Of a stretch of 64,000 bases of DNA, positions 34,341 to 45,752 are shown piece by piece; position 1 is the stretch's first letter; every line of letters begins with the position of its first letter. Origin of the DNA: Brevipalpus yothersi (taxonomy: Eukaryota; Arthropoda; Arachnida; Trombidiformes; Tenuipalpidae); contig QZCP01000479.1 of the NCBI GenBank assembly GCA_003956705.1, positions 161,161-225,160 on the forward strand. Direction: 5' to 3'. Under the pieces are notes generated by a model. That model was not told the origin of the DNA, searched no databases, and saw only the letters and a list, made by a program, of their open reading frames with translations. A program made the position numbers and the translations under genes.

Positions 34341-34949
34341 ATGATAGAAGCAAGTGATCATATATGTATATATTTCACCCTCGGAATTTTCTGTTTACTC
34401 ATTACATTCACTCATCAAAAGTCTGAGAATTCTCTCACAGCTTATTTTATTGGCTCAATTTTGGAGCTGATAATAGGAAATTAGTCTACCAGACAATATA
34501 GTCATCGGCATTAATTTTCATGTTCATCTGAATATATTTAGAAATGCCTGAATTCCTGATGGAAATTCATGATAATAACGTTATGAGACCAATTTGGCTG
34601 TATTTTCTTTTGCTTATCAATCATGAAAAATCCTCCTCTTTAAATGAGCTATCTATCATGCATATGCTTTGAGGTAGCTCTCTACTCAAATTATCTCCAA
34701 TTTTCACCCATATTAATAGAAGAATATTTCTGTTCCTTTTCGAGTTAATTCATCAATATGATGACTCAATCAAGCGGGAGACAATTAAAGAGAGTGAGTT
34801 TTGATGCTCTCTAGTTTCTGGTATGAATTGAGGATACAGAATAGAAACACGATCATTTGAGTTTTGAACACTAGTCTTCATTGTTCATTGAGAAATTTTC
34901 TGTTTGATTTTCTCTTGTTCACACTTATAACAGTGAAAGTATTTCCAAG
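34341..34949. other. Intergenic upstream of secreted gene F
   Basis: AT-rich; no ORF, repeat or RNA supported. It must contain the promoter of the gene at 34950, but I see no clear TATA box. Confidence 0.4.
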
Positions 34950-35875
34950 ATGTACCATTTTGTGTTGTTGTCATTGTTTTTTATCATGGGTTGCGTTTGT
35001 GACAAAAATCCCAGTCCCTGTAGCACCCAAAATACCCGGCCCTTTTACGTGATCCTGAAAAATCCCACATTAGGTGATATTGATTCGGGATTCTCTATCG
35101 GTGCCAACGGACTTTCCAACTCCGTTTTTTTTGAGTACAATGGTGATCCTTCAAAAATTGGAACGGAAGATGTTGACTCTTATCTGAAACAGCTGAAGAG
35201 AAATGTGGACACACACTCAGAGTCGTTCAGAGAGAACTTCTTCTAGTTTTGCAGCTCGAACTCAAGGAACTTTCTTTTACAAGTCGAACAGCGGCTGTTG
35301 AGAAACTGGTCGACCGATTGTTACCCATCATCAAAAGTTCGCGTCCAAAATTTGGTGTGTGACTATACATGTGAATGATGTGGAATATATTGTACACCTC
35401 GAGCCACTCACAACAAACAAAACTTTGACTGACATCATTAAAGGTAGACTAGCGTTTGGTATGAGGGATGGGAAGCCGACAAAAACTGCGGACGAATTCG
35501 GTAAACAACTCAACTACGAAAACGTTTGGCAGATTATCGATGCATCTCCTTTATCGTACTCCCCAGCTGTTCTGGAGGAGGCTATATACCTCAAGAATCA
35601 AGGCAAGTTTGCTAATAATATCGTTGAACTATACTACAAACGAGACCTTGTGATAGTGGGGCATACAAAAATCTTCCTCGGGTGAGTAATTTAAACCAAT
35701 ATTACTTGATTTTTATTTTAAAAACTCTCTGATTATTCTAATCAGGAGTGGCTGTAACGGGGTAATTACAGAGCGTCCGGATGTTGCCATTCAACTCATG
35801 GCTAAATATGAATGGAAAAAAGTTATTTGCCTGGTGGATTACGAAACTAATCCTTTCCCTGTCAAAAAAGTTTAA
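34950..35875 (+). CDS. Secreted protein of a second family, copy F, possible frameshift
   Basis: Signal peptide MYHFVLLSLFFIMGCVC, then NPTLGDIDSGFSIGANGLSN, matching the layout of the 63628 gene (GANG block). Proposed exons: 34950-35204, 35255-35681 and 35746-35875. Intron 1 is only 50 bases (AAAT|GTGGAC...TTGCAG) but joins in phase 0 to LELKELSFTSRTAAVEKL. Intron 2 has a strong donor CTCGG|GTGAGT and joins in phase to GSGCNGVITERPDVAIQL, ending NPFPVKKV. Inside exon 2 the frame changes near 35340-35359 (KSSRPKFG to VTIHVNDVEYIVHLEP), so there is one more tiny intron, a sequencing indel, or a disabling frameshift. No known domain recognised. Confidence 0.5.
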
Positions 35876-36560
35876 GGAGAACCCTATTTTCCCGATGAGA
35901 AAAATTTTCTCATCAAACTTGATGGGTCTCCACGATTTTCCATGACTCGCTACCGTTGATTCTTCTCTCAATTTTATTGCTCTTTGCCTCTTTCTCTATC
36001 TCTCTGTTTCTATCCTCCTCTCTCCATGTCCGTCTCCACCAATATCTACACTAGTGAGATTTGTGGTGTTATTTGAAAGTTTTCAACTGATAGAGTGTTT
36101 CAGTGTTCTGAATCATGCTCATCATGTTGAAATTTCGCTTTCGATCAATTGAATTATTTTTCTCTCTCTACTTCTTATGAGAGGAAACTTCATGTATAAC
36201 ACTGCAATCTTATCCTAAATGAGATGATTATTACTACTTTATCTTTTCTATTGAACTGTTTTTCCATTTCTCAATAAACAACAATAATCATCAACTTTAT
36301 TGGACATTTTCTCAACTTGGAAAATGAATCATGAATGTAAATTCTATGATCATTGCCCTGAAATCTAATTCTTGATCAAGTTTTAGTCTAGAGTGAGGTG
36401 ATTTGAACCAACAAACAGCATCTGAATGCTCGATAAAGTTCATTTTGCTACACTGTTGTTGATAATGAGTTTTCAATTCCTAGGAGATGCCGGTCGAGGT
36501 AAGCATTCAATCGCAAATTGTATTCTTCCAATGCCGGACAATCTCAATTTCTTTTATGGA
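35876..36560. other. 3' flank of gene F, nothing recognised
   Basis: Pyrimidine-rich patches near 35975-36030 and AT-rich filler. A tiny donor-like GTCGAG|GTAAGC near 36500 has no supported exon. Confidence 0.4.
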
Positions 36561-37050
36561 ATGTTATTTTTTGGTATTTTTAGCCCTCTGAGCTGGGAAT
36601 TATGAACGTATCAGCAGTTTTCTACACCTCTCGCATTCACTTCAATATGTTTTCACTGACAATTATCAATGAGCACCAGGATTGCGTTTGTGTGTGTTCG
36701 TTGGAAAAGAAAAGATTTGAGTGTGTCTCAATGGAAAGAAAGAGAGAGAATTGGGAAGGAGAACCGAGAGAATGAGAGGTAGAGCTGAGGAAATAGAATA
36801 AAGGTTGATAGCATGATGTATGATAAGTTCTCATCATAAGTTCAATGAGCAGTGAGTGTTCAACAAATGAGTGGGTGACTTATGGGGTCTTAAACCTTTG
36901 TCTCTGTTTCTCTCTCTCTCTTTCTCTCTCACGCTCTCATTCATCATACTTTATTGTCATCAACCTTTCTTCTATCACATAACCGCACATTCAGAAATCA
37001 TCATGATCATGAGGAGAGAGAGAGAGACAGAAGTCACTCACAGCAAATAA
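36561..37050 (+). repeat. Dispersed repeat block (partner 43806-44690)
   Basis: Shares in order with 43806-44690: TTTTTGGTATTTT(T/C)AGCC(C/T)TCTGAGCTG, a CACCAGGATTGCGTTT segment, AATAAAGG(T/C), then a long CT-rich tract and ACATTCAGA(A/G)ATCATCA. A diverged third copy lies near 28.5 kb. No coding potential. Confidence 0.7.
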
Positions 37051-37399
37051 TGCTCGGAATCATTTAATTCAGATGTTGATGTCATCTACGAAATCCGAGA
37101 GATTTTTGGAAGAATCAGGCTGGTCTGAGAGAAATCACCAACTCCAACACAAATCACACCAAAATGAAGCAAAAACGAGCATCGAGATCGATGTATTTCA
37201 GGGTTTGATACTCTACTAGGGCCGCTTGCGACTGGCCGGTGCACAAATTACCGAATATTGGGGCAAAAATAGACGACAGAATGTCGAGCACAACAGCGGA
37301 AACTAATGATTAAATAAGTTTGAATGGAAAAAATTGGAAAGAAAAAAAGAAAAGTAGAAAATAAGAAAGAGAGAAAGGAAGAGAGAGAAGGAGAGAGAG

Positions 37400-39680
37400 A
37401 GTATGATAATTCAAAAATTGAGAGCAGAAAACTTTCAGATGGGAATGAAGAATACACAATGTATGATCGATTGTTGAAGTTCTGAATTGATATGAAATTT
37501 TGTAGAAAGATTTCCTCTTTGATGTAATGATCATCAATTATAGCTTCAATATGTGGAATGTTCAAAATGACTCCAATTCTGTCAAGATTTTTATTGATGA
37601 AATATGACACAAATGTACGATACCGAGGGTTAATGTTTTTAAAATTTCGATGCTCTTTCTCAAGAAATATCCAACTAGCTAATGATAAATTACTAGGTTA
37701 TATTCTTATTTGACAATTGGTGTTGAGCATTTTTGTTCGATTAATTGAGCTGTAGTTGCTGATTGAGAATTTCTGAGGGATATCTCTTTGACAAATTCAA
37801 TTTTTATGGATTAGGATCGATAGATTATGATAGACTCATTTATGTTCCTTAACGAAAATGGGAAGGAAAATGCTTTTTGATGAGACAGTTTGATAATCAC
37901 ATTTTCGAAAATTTTAACGATCAATGCATAAATTTTTTAGAAGTTAATGTGAAAGTTCAGGATGGAATTACATATTTTTAATGACAAAAAAGTTGCTGTG
38001 GAGTGGAGCCTAGTTATTCGTGTATTGGTGGGAAACCTTAGACATTGAATGTCGCAATCGACGTCATATTTATTTAGCTGAATAGTCTCGATGCCAAGAG
38101 AAAAGCTATTATCATGAAATGAATACCTATCCGAGAGTGGTATTTAAGGGCTGCTGATCGCGATTTCTGTGCTTCTTGATTTGTATGATATCAACTAGAC
38201 ACAACTAATAGCCTTCAATTTTACCAATTTTGATCTAACTGAGTGTTTATTAGATTGAATTCTTCCGATATGAAAGAGTATATCAAATGGTTTCTCTTCA
38301 TGACTGTTTTTATAACCAGTTTCTACAATACCGATGAATCAGATGATATTTTTGGCATAGTGCTCAAGAAGATAAAAGACAAGAAGAGGTATGATCACTA
38401 TGGTCAATTCGCAATGGCCGAAATTTTGGCTCAGATATCTGCAAGCGGGTCGGATTTAAAAGGCACTAATCTGAAAGTCATCCTGGTTGGTGAAGGATCA
38501 TGTAGATTCTTGCGCTATGTCGTGGTGTTCATCAAGGCTCCCGATGAAAAAAGTGGAAGTGTCTGTATCTTGCTCCATGTTCATGGAGAACTATACCAAC
38601 TATCATATTTCTTTTACAGGATCGAAACATGATTGTTCTTACTAATCTTGATACTACCAAGGCGTACTTTGGAGGTGGCCACTCTGCGCTTGGTATTTTA
38701 ATAGAAATTGAAGACAAAAAGGAGGCTGATCGCCTCTCGAAAAAGTTTCTTGATGAAATGAGGAACGCCACGATAAATATCGATAAACTGATTGTCCATG
38801 TTTACGAGAGTCCATTGGTGGAGAGGAAATTTGTTACCGTTTATTCACCCAGTCGGAATGGAACAAGAGTTAGTGTTTTCACCTGCTTATATGGCTATTT
38901 TTCAAATTGATTGCTATTCACAGAAACTATATGGCTTTGCCATTTTATCAGCGAATGGAACAGTTCTCAGGAAACATGGTCTTCCCGTTATGATTTTCAA
39001 AGAAGGGCAAGAAATCCCTATCTATCCAGATTACTGTGGTATAAAGAAGCACATGCATTTCGGGGATGTCTGCTGACAATCTTAGAAAGAATTCATGGTA
39101 ACTCAAATGTTCCTTGGAGATTTAGTAACCCAAGTTCTTTGGGAAGATGGTAAAATTTATTAGAAAATTCATTGAGAGTGTTGAGTCATCCAAAATTTTC
39201 TAAGAATGCTTCTAGAATTTTGATTAAAGATTGAACCGATGTTTCTCGGAAGGGTTTTGCTCTCTCTCTCTCTCTATCTTGCTCGCTCTCTTTCTATCTA
39301 TCTTCCTGTCTATCTATCTCTTTCTCTTGTTCTTAGAATTTTATCAGTAACTTTTACTCCATTTTAGATGCGATTCAATGGAAAAAGAATTGATAACAAT
39401 AAGATCAAGCTCATGCAAATGAAACTTTTTTGCAATGCTTATTCTGCTCAAAGCTCTCATACTTCAATCCATCTCAATTTTGTTGCAGCCAGCTAGATCA
39501 CTGTTGACTTGCTACGGTATTCCTTTATGATATTATTTTCTTCCATCATGTTTGACCAGAGGTCATTATCTTGCCATAAATTATTCATACGGAATTATGC
39601 GTTCGATCAAGAAAGATGGCATCTTCCTAGTAATGTGGTAGCTGCTCAGCAATATAAATTTTCATGATAAGAATAAGTGA
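37400..39680. repeat. Segmental duplication, right copy (partner 31236-34340)
   Basis: Collinear with the left copy at an offset of about 6.17 kb, but lacking the 33.1-33.96 kb segment. It includes gene B, its promoter and about 800 bases upstream. Most differences are single substitutions and short indels. Confidence 0.85.
38270..39076 (+). CDS. Secreted three-exon protein, cystatin-like layout, copy B
   Basis: Exons 38270-38578, 38620-38868 and 38924-39076, phase 0 throughout, 236 residues. The lengths of exons 2 and 3 (249 and 153) equal those of copy A. Signal peptide MKEYIKWFLFMTVFITSFYN. The shared core is LKKIKDKKRYDHYGQFAMAE, GEGSCRFLRYVVVFI, RLSKKFLDEMRNATINIDKL and KLYGFAILSANGTVL, ending in CGIKKHMHFGDVC. 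Introns are 41 and 55 bases, among the shortest in the window; the 41-base one must be removed because it would otherwise put a stop in frame. Arose from copy A (or the reverse) by the segmental duplication. Function unknown. Confidence 0.78.
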
Positions 39681-39700
39681 TAGAATCATATATGCATATA

Positions 39701-40400
39701 CAAGGTGGGTCGAAAGTTTCTTGTCATGATGAAAAGAAACCTAGATTGTGTAGAAACTGATAGAGTTTATCAATTTCGAATCGATGAGAAAAAGCAAAGC
39801 ATGAGAAGCATGAACACATGGAACACAAGGAACACATGTTTTTGTTCATGAATTGATCAAAATGTCTAAAAAAATTAGTTATCGAGTTAGAATTCGAATT
39901 GAAATTCAGTAATTGTACAAACCAAGATGGTCAGTGAGTGAAATTGCTAATCATTTGAAGATGACGCGAAACACTGTTCAAAAGTGGGCAAAAGCCGAAG
40001 ATGTTACTGATGCTCCAAGATCAGTAAGACCTCAAGTTTTGACCGGTGAAATGAAAAATATCAAGGTTTCGCAGATAATTCTTTCAAAAGTCAATGGAAA
40101 TGAAGGCATGTTATGTTTACTGAAGAGTGTCCAATAGAACTTTACCCTAAGTCACACCTTCAGAATATGCGCTATTATACTGACTCCAGTGAAAATGTTC
40201 CAAAAGCGAAGAGACCAAAATTTGGCTTGACAATAATGGTTGCAGGAGGTATCACTGGTTTTGGTAAAACACCTCTAATGGTGATTGATTGATCAAGGAA
40301 AAACGATTGATGCTAAAGAATATGCGACCTCATTATTACCAACTTGTCTTCCCAGTCAACAGAAAATCGATAAGAAAGTAGGAAGAGTTCCTGCGGAAAC
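39701..40400 (+). pseudogene. Mariner/Tc1 element, 5' inverted repeat and N-terminal transposase relic
   Basis: Starts after a TA with CAAGGTGGGTCGAAAGTTTC. From 39861 the frame has MSKKISYRVRIRIEIQ, a stop, then the helix-turn-helix PRWSVSEIANHLKMTRNTVQ and RPQVLT. The frame shifts near 40137 and continues with RPKFGLTIMVAGGITGFGKT and KTIDAKEYATSLLP, the region after the first catalytic Asp. Its natural C-terminal half may be the fragment at 43072-43731, beyond the MULE. Confidence 0.7.
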
Positions 40401-40616
40401 TTGACTATGGTCCGATCCATAGAATTTGAACTATAGAACGGGTTTTTATCGAAAAAATTATCATAGAAAAAAGGAAGAGTCGAAAATTGATTGGCTAGAA
40501 GAGCAAGATAACGAACTAAATAAGATAAGACGGAGCCTATTGTGTCCAGTTTTGATTAATTTTATCAGATGAAGGAGTGACCGAAGCTCTATATGACATA
40601 CTATAAATATTAAATT

Positions 40617-42146
40617 TTGGCAATTCTTGTTGAAGTTTTGAAGTTTTCAGTTAAGTTTCCATTCAGATGTTCTAAATTTTTTGCTACTCTTCTCAATATG
40701 GAAGTTCTCAAAACTAATATGAATGAGAAATGCTTTTCTATCGAAAACTTTATTTTTTTACACGATAAAAAAGTTTTCAATGGTGAAGGTGTGCGATATT
40801 ATTGCCATTGTAATCGCAAGCCTGATGGATGTCCTGCGAGAGCGATAGTTGATGTTGATGATGATGGAGCTACGAGATATATAATTAGAAGAGATCACAA
40901 TGGTCACGCTGAGAGGTTCATGGATATCAACTCCAGAAAGTTTGTGAGTAATGTGAAAGATGCTGCTAGAGTGGACCCTGAAAAATCAGCTCGACAAGTT
41001 TATGATCAAATGATGAGTGCAACTTTGGATGAATATCCACCTGATCGCCACGATGAAATTGTTTCAAGTATACCCGATTTTGTTCACTGTAGAAGCTCAG
41101 TTCAACGTGCCAGAAGAGAGAATAGACCAATCCTACCAGCAACACTAGCTGATGCTGTGATCGATGGACAGTGGGCTGAGACCTATGATGGTGAAAGATT
41201 CAAGCTTTTTGAAACGGATGGTGCCAGCAAGATTGTTGCTTTTGCTACAGACGAGATGTTGAGACGTTTGTGTGCTAGTCCTATTGTTATAATGGACGGT
41301 ACGTTTCGAGTATCACCTCTAATCTTCAAGCAACTTTATACTTTTCATGGCAAGTTCAGAGGGGGAGTGTTTCCACTGGTGTATGTGTTACTACCAGATA
41401 GAACTCGTGAGACTTATGAAGCTGTCCTGAACCTCCTGATTCAAGCCTGTGCTCGCATCAACTGCCACTTCAAGCCCGATAAATTTCTTCTAGACTTCGA
41501 GATAGCAATGGTAAATGCTGTGAGGTCTGTATTCCCAGGGTCTTGCATAAAAGGGTGCTATTTTCATTTCACTCAAGCTCTATGGCGAAAATGTCTAAAA
41601 ATTGGGCTCAAAGCACATTATAAGGACCCATTGGTGAAGAAATTTATTCGAGGATTCATGATTTTACCTTTCGTCCCTGTGGATGAGGTCCGTTATGGTA
41701 TTGATACTATTATGCGTAATAGACCTCCAAGTTCACATCCTGCCTCTGAGCTCTTGATAGATTTCGAGGTCTATTTTCATCGCACATGGACAAACGGGAA
41801 TTTTCCTCCAGTTCAATGGAATTGCTATATGAACTTCGACACTAGGACAACGAACCATGTGGAGGGGTGGCATCTCTCATTCAACGAGAAAGTTAAAAAA
41901 GCTCATCCAAATTTATTCAATTTTATTAAATCACTCCAAAACGAAGAAGAAATAACTCGAAACAGGATGAGAGAGATCGATAATGGACATCGACTGCAGC
42001 CCATCAAAAAATCATATCGTGATCTGAACCGTCGAATAATTATCTATACTCAACAACTGAATAATGCAGAGCGATCATTAGAATCATATATAGATGCCAT
42101 GATAAATTCGATTTCCGATCCAGTAATAGTTTCAAACTCAGAATAA
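40617..42146 (+). CDS. MULE-type transposase with FLYWCH-like N-terminus, intact
   Basis: Open frame of 509 residues; the likely true start is the Met at 40698 (residue 28), which gives a normal FLYWCH beginning. Residues about 37-100 carry the zinc pattern YYCHCNRKPDGCPARA ... HNGHAE. The MULE catalytic domain shows PIVIMDGTFRVSP (D227), LLDFEIAMVNAV (D293) followed by GCYFHFTQALWRK, and TTNHVEGWHLSFNE (E416). It has no stop or frameshift, unlike nearly all other elements here, so it is recent or under selection. I could not identify its terminal inverted repeats or target duplication. FLYWCH-MULE proteins are common in arthropods, both as elements and as domesticated genes. Confidence 0.93.
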   Translation: MAILVEVLKFSVKFPFRCSKFFATLLNMEVLKTNMNEKCFSIENFIFLHDKKVFNGEGVRYYCHCNRKPDGCPARAIVDVDDDGATRYIIRRDHNGHAERFMDINSRKFVSNVKDAARVDPEKSARQVYDQMMSATLDEYPPDRHDEIVSSIPDFVHCRSSVQRARRENRPILPATLADAVIDGQWAETYDGERFKLFETDGASKIVAFATDEMLRRLCASPIVIMDGTFRVSPLIFKQLYTFHGKFRGGVFPLVYVLLPDRTRETYEAVLNLLIQACARINCHFKPDKFLLDFEIAMVNAVRSVFPGSCIKGCYFHFTQALWRKCLKIGLKAHYKDPLVKKFIRGFMILPFVPVDEVRYGIDTIMRNRPPSSHPASELLIDFEVYFHRTWTNGNFPPVQWNCYMNFDTRTTNHVEGWHLSFNEKVKKAHPNLFNFIKSLQNEEEITRNRMREIDNGHRLQPIKKSYRDLNRRIIIYTQQLNNAERSLESYIDAMINSISDPVIVSNSE

Positions 42147-43071
42147 ACTTTTAAACTTTTTATCAGCATTACCTGCGCTCTTCTTTGTATGTCGGTCAAT
42201 TTATGCGCAAAGAAAATTTTCAGGAATTTTATATTTTTAAATATAAAATATAAAATTAGTAGGAAAGATACCCTTTCCTATCATTTTCTATCAAATATTT
42301 CCTCCTCTGGCCACTTAGATCTCATCGAATATACTCAACCCTAAAAATTACTGGAGATGGCGCATAATCTCTATTTATTCACTTTCTATGCTATTTACAT
42401 TCTGTTTAAAATCCTTTCTGTTTTTGTAATTTCTATGCTTTTTTATTCGATGCTTTTTTTTCTATGTTTCGGACAGGGACCGGAAACTTTTCGATATGTA
42501 AGAAAAAGATAAGATAACGCAGATAACGTGCAGATAGGCGAAGGAAATTGTGGAGAATCTTTTCAAACAAAATCCTTCAGAAGGGGGGGAGGGCATCGAC
42601 TAATTTAGAATCAAGTTCTTCTTTAATTTGATTTTTCTGAAATTTATAGATTCTGATGAATTTCAGTATATGAGATCATTTCTTCGTAAGAGTGGTAGAC
42701 AGAATGCGTTTCTCATCAAAGGAATGGAGATTGCAGAAACATTTTCCACTGTGTGAAGAATATGATATTTCCTCGGTCGTAGAATTAGAGAGCGGGATGG
42801 GCCGCAAGTGGACCAAATTTCTGGGAAAATCTTGTTCTCTCGACTTTTATCGTATGGAAAAATCCGAAAAAATTATGATAAAATAATTTAGGTAGTCAAA
42901 TCATTTGAGCACACTGGTATATTGTTTTTATTGGTCCTACAAATTGAATACTGTAAATTTTTCACACCAATTAGCCTTATAAGAAGAGCTTTGGAGGCCT
43001 GAGAAACCAAATCCTGGAGAACCAAATCAAGGAAACGTTTCCTAATTAATGCTCATGAATGCATACCTAGG
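42147..43071. other. Region between MULE transposase and Tc1 C-terminal fragment
   Basis: Presumably holds the MULE's right end. Near 43028-43155 the palindrome GGAAACGTTTCC and two close variants recur. No gene supported. Confidence 0.4.
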
Positions 43072-43731
43072 ATGGAAGCACCAAGTCAGAAACTTTTCAA
43101 GGAGCAAGCATGCACAAACGTTTCCCAGCTAAGATGTACTTGGGGAAACGTTTCACAAAACAAGAGAATCATATATAATTCTGAAATTGATTTGAATCAG
43201 AATCAAAATTCTCATTTTAAGGTTGGAAAAAGGGGAAAAAAGAACTTCAAAAAGAATCCGCAAAGTTTCCTTCGCTTTTCTATGTACGGAATGAAAAATG
43301 GCGCAAAAAGAAAAGCGAAGGAATTCATACGGAATTCTCGGGCTCCAAGAACTGTTGACTGGGTTTGGTCAAAATATGATAAAGAGAATTTCCCTGACCA
43401 GGAGCTTACTGCATTCCAGCAAGACGGTGCACCTTGCCAGACTGAGTTCCAAAATTCAGGTAAAATAAGAGAGTTTTATGGAGAAAATTTTGGGTCTAAA
43501 GGTATCTGGCCTGGAAACTCTCCTGATCTGAGTCTTGTTGAAAATCTTTGGTCAGTTCTCAAAGATTCAGTTTTTGTTGAACCGAGACCAGTCGATCGTA
43601 TTCAATTGATGGAGAGAGTAGTTGAGACATGGAATTCTATCCCTATTAATTTTTTGGAAAATTTATATGATTCGTTTCCTAAACGTATTGATCAGGTTTT
43701 TAGCCGAGATGGCGAAAAGTGTGATTATTGA
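43072..43731 (+). pseudogene. Mariner/Tc1 C-terminal transposase fragment with 3' inverted repeat
   Basis: From about 43405 the frame has AFQQDGAPCQTEF (second Asp), GIWPGNSPDLSLVENLWSVL (catalytic Glu, DD38E by my count) and a normal C-terminus ending SRDGEKCDY. Upstream residues are Lys-rich and unlike a transposase, so the N-terminal part is missing or replaced. The inverted end GGCCCACCCTG finishes at 43797 before a TA and resembles the 39701 end (TACAAGGTGGG versus TACAGGGTGGG). Confidence 0.7.
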
Positions 43732-43805
43732 ATATCTAATTTGAAAACTAACACAGTCTTTATCATTATCATGACGAGAGACTTCTGGCCCACCCTGTAC
43801 CTTAT

Positions 43806-44690
43806 GTGATTTTTTTGGTATTTTCAGCCTTCTGAGCTGATTTTTTACACTTCTCACACTCATCCCACAATGTTTTTTCTAACGATTATCAAAGGGCACC
43901 AGGATTGCGTTTTCTTGTGTGTGCCTGTCAGTTGAAAGAGAGAGGATATAAGTGTGTTTTAATGGAAAAAGAGTGAGAAATATGTGAAAAGAGTTAACGA
44001 AAAGCAATACTCGAGATCTGGAAAAAGAACCGAAGGAATGAGAGAAGAGCTGACAAAAAATAAAGGCAGATAACATGATTAGTTACTATGTTTTTCAAGG
44101 GTAGTGATAGCTTAAGGAGTTGGTAGGGAGGTATGGGATCCTAGGCCTTTGACTCTTTCTCTTTCTCTTTCTCTTTCACTTTCTGTTTCTGTTTCTGTTT
44201 CTGTTTCTGTTTCTCTTTCTGTTTCTGTTTCTCTTTCTGTTTCNNNNNNNNNNNNNNNNNNNNNNNNNNNNNNNNNNNNNNNNNNNNNNNNNNNNNNNNN
44301 NNNNNNNNNNNNNNNNNNNNNNNNNNNNNNNNNNNNNNNNNNNNNNNNNNNNNNNNNNNNNNNNNNNNNNNNNNNNNNNNNNNNNNNNNNNNNNNNNNNN
44401 NNNNNNNNNNNNNNNNNNNNNNNNNNNNNNNNNNNNNNNNNNNNNNNNNNNNNNNNNNNNNNNNNNNNNNNNNNNNNNNNNNNNNNNNNNNNNNNNNNNN
44501 NNNNNNNNNNNNNNNNNNNNNNNNNNNNNNNNNNNNNNNNNNNNNNNNNNNNNNNTCTTTCTCTTTCTCTTTCTCTTGTCACACATCATTGTGATTCCAT
44601 CTTCCTCTATCACTCAACCAAACATTCAGAGATGATCATAATCATAAAGAGAAAGAGAAGTTACCAACAGTGAATGAGACTCTTTTCCAG
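43806..44690 (+). repeat. Dispersed repeat block (partner 36561-37050)
   Basis: Same order of shared segments as the partner; its CT-rich core has expanded into (TTTCTG)n/(TTTCTC)n and contains the assembly gap. Confidence 0.7.
44244..44555. other. Assembly gap of 312 N within a hexamer repeat
   Basis: Flanked by TTTCTG repeats on the left and TTTCTC repeats on the right, so the gap is an unresolved simple repeat whose true length is unknown. Confidence 0.99.
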
Positions 44691-44931
44691 TAAAAACAGA
44701 TCAATAAACAGAAGGTATACACATGTGAAATGGGTGTATCAGTGGAATTGATGAGATTGAACGATGAATCAAGTATGTGCTGACAGAATATTATCGGGAT
44801 GGCTAGTGAGATTTGTTGATAAGAAGGAAAGAAGGAAAAAAGAAAAAGAGTTGACTTTGTGTTCAGCTTCACTTCTCAATATTGGCTTAAATTCCAAGCT
44901 CGATACGGAAAGAAATGGAAAGAATAAACGT

Positions 44932-45213
44932 TCAAATAGACAAATAAAAATATATAATGTGTAAAGAGCAAGAAACATCCTTCAAAGGCAAGAATTGGCG
45001 TGGAGTGAGGTTCTTCAAAATCTCAGAAATACCTTTGCAAAGAGAAGCACACTCGAGCAAGTTCTGCGGCAAACAAGACCTCGGAAAGTAGGAGCCTTGA
45101 GATGGGTAAGGTGTCAAAACAGCTAAAATCAGAAAACCTAAACTCGTAAACGCAAAATTTTTTTGAACAAAATCGAAGCTAATAATAGGAAATCTACAGA
45201 CAATTGAAATCAA
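44932..45213 (-). CDS. Possible small secreted cysteine-containing peptide
   Basis: ORF of 93 residues with a hydrophobic segment FAFTSLGFLILAVLTPYPSQ followed by CLPQNLLECASLCKG and a last Cys (KDVSC). Hydrophobic stretch plus four downstream cysteines would suit a small secreted peptide, but the start codon is 20 or more residues upstream of the hydrophobic part and the ORF is short. No family recognised. Weakly supported. Confidence 0.25.
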   Translation of the reverse strand: MISIVCRFPIISFDFVQKNFAFTSLGFLILAVLTPYPSQGSYFPRSCLPQNLLECASLCKGISEILKNLTPRQFLPLKDVSCSLHIIYFYLSI

Positions 45214-45371
45214 CTCTCTTTGACCAATTATTGAGACATAATTAGCATACTAGTCGATGGATTGCGTTGATGAAAGTAAGCCAATGTGTTGTTAAGTGGC
45301 CAAGTACTAATCAGCTTATATGAATCTCGGATGGCTCTTGCCCAATTCTATTGAATAAATAGCTATGTATG

Positions 45372-45407
<36 letters not shown>

Positions 45408-45752
45408 ATGTGGTTAGGTTCAAATCAAATTCAATTTGTTAATTATAGAGATTTTCTCAACATAAGATTTTAATATGCCCCTCAATGTTTGCTATTTGAT
45501 TGGCAGTGTAGATATGCCCTGAGAGAGAGAGAGGATAAAAGTATTCAATGAGCCTATTCGAAATACTTGTCGAAATCCTCATCTAATATCATCATTTGTC
45601 CGAAAAATATTTATAGATATTATTCACCCACATGTCATAGTATTTATTCCTCTAATTTACCCATTACATTAGCATCTAGTAATGTATTTTTCTTGTCAAA
45701 AAGAGAGCAATTGGTTGTACATATTAGAGCTCTTGCGGAGAGGTATCTCAAT

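Noticed and set aside
44112..44673. Long ORFs spanning the N block
   Set aside because: They read through 312 unknown bases and hexamer repeats; no evidence of coding.
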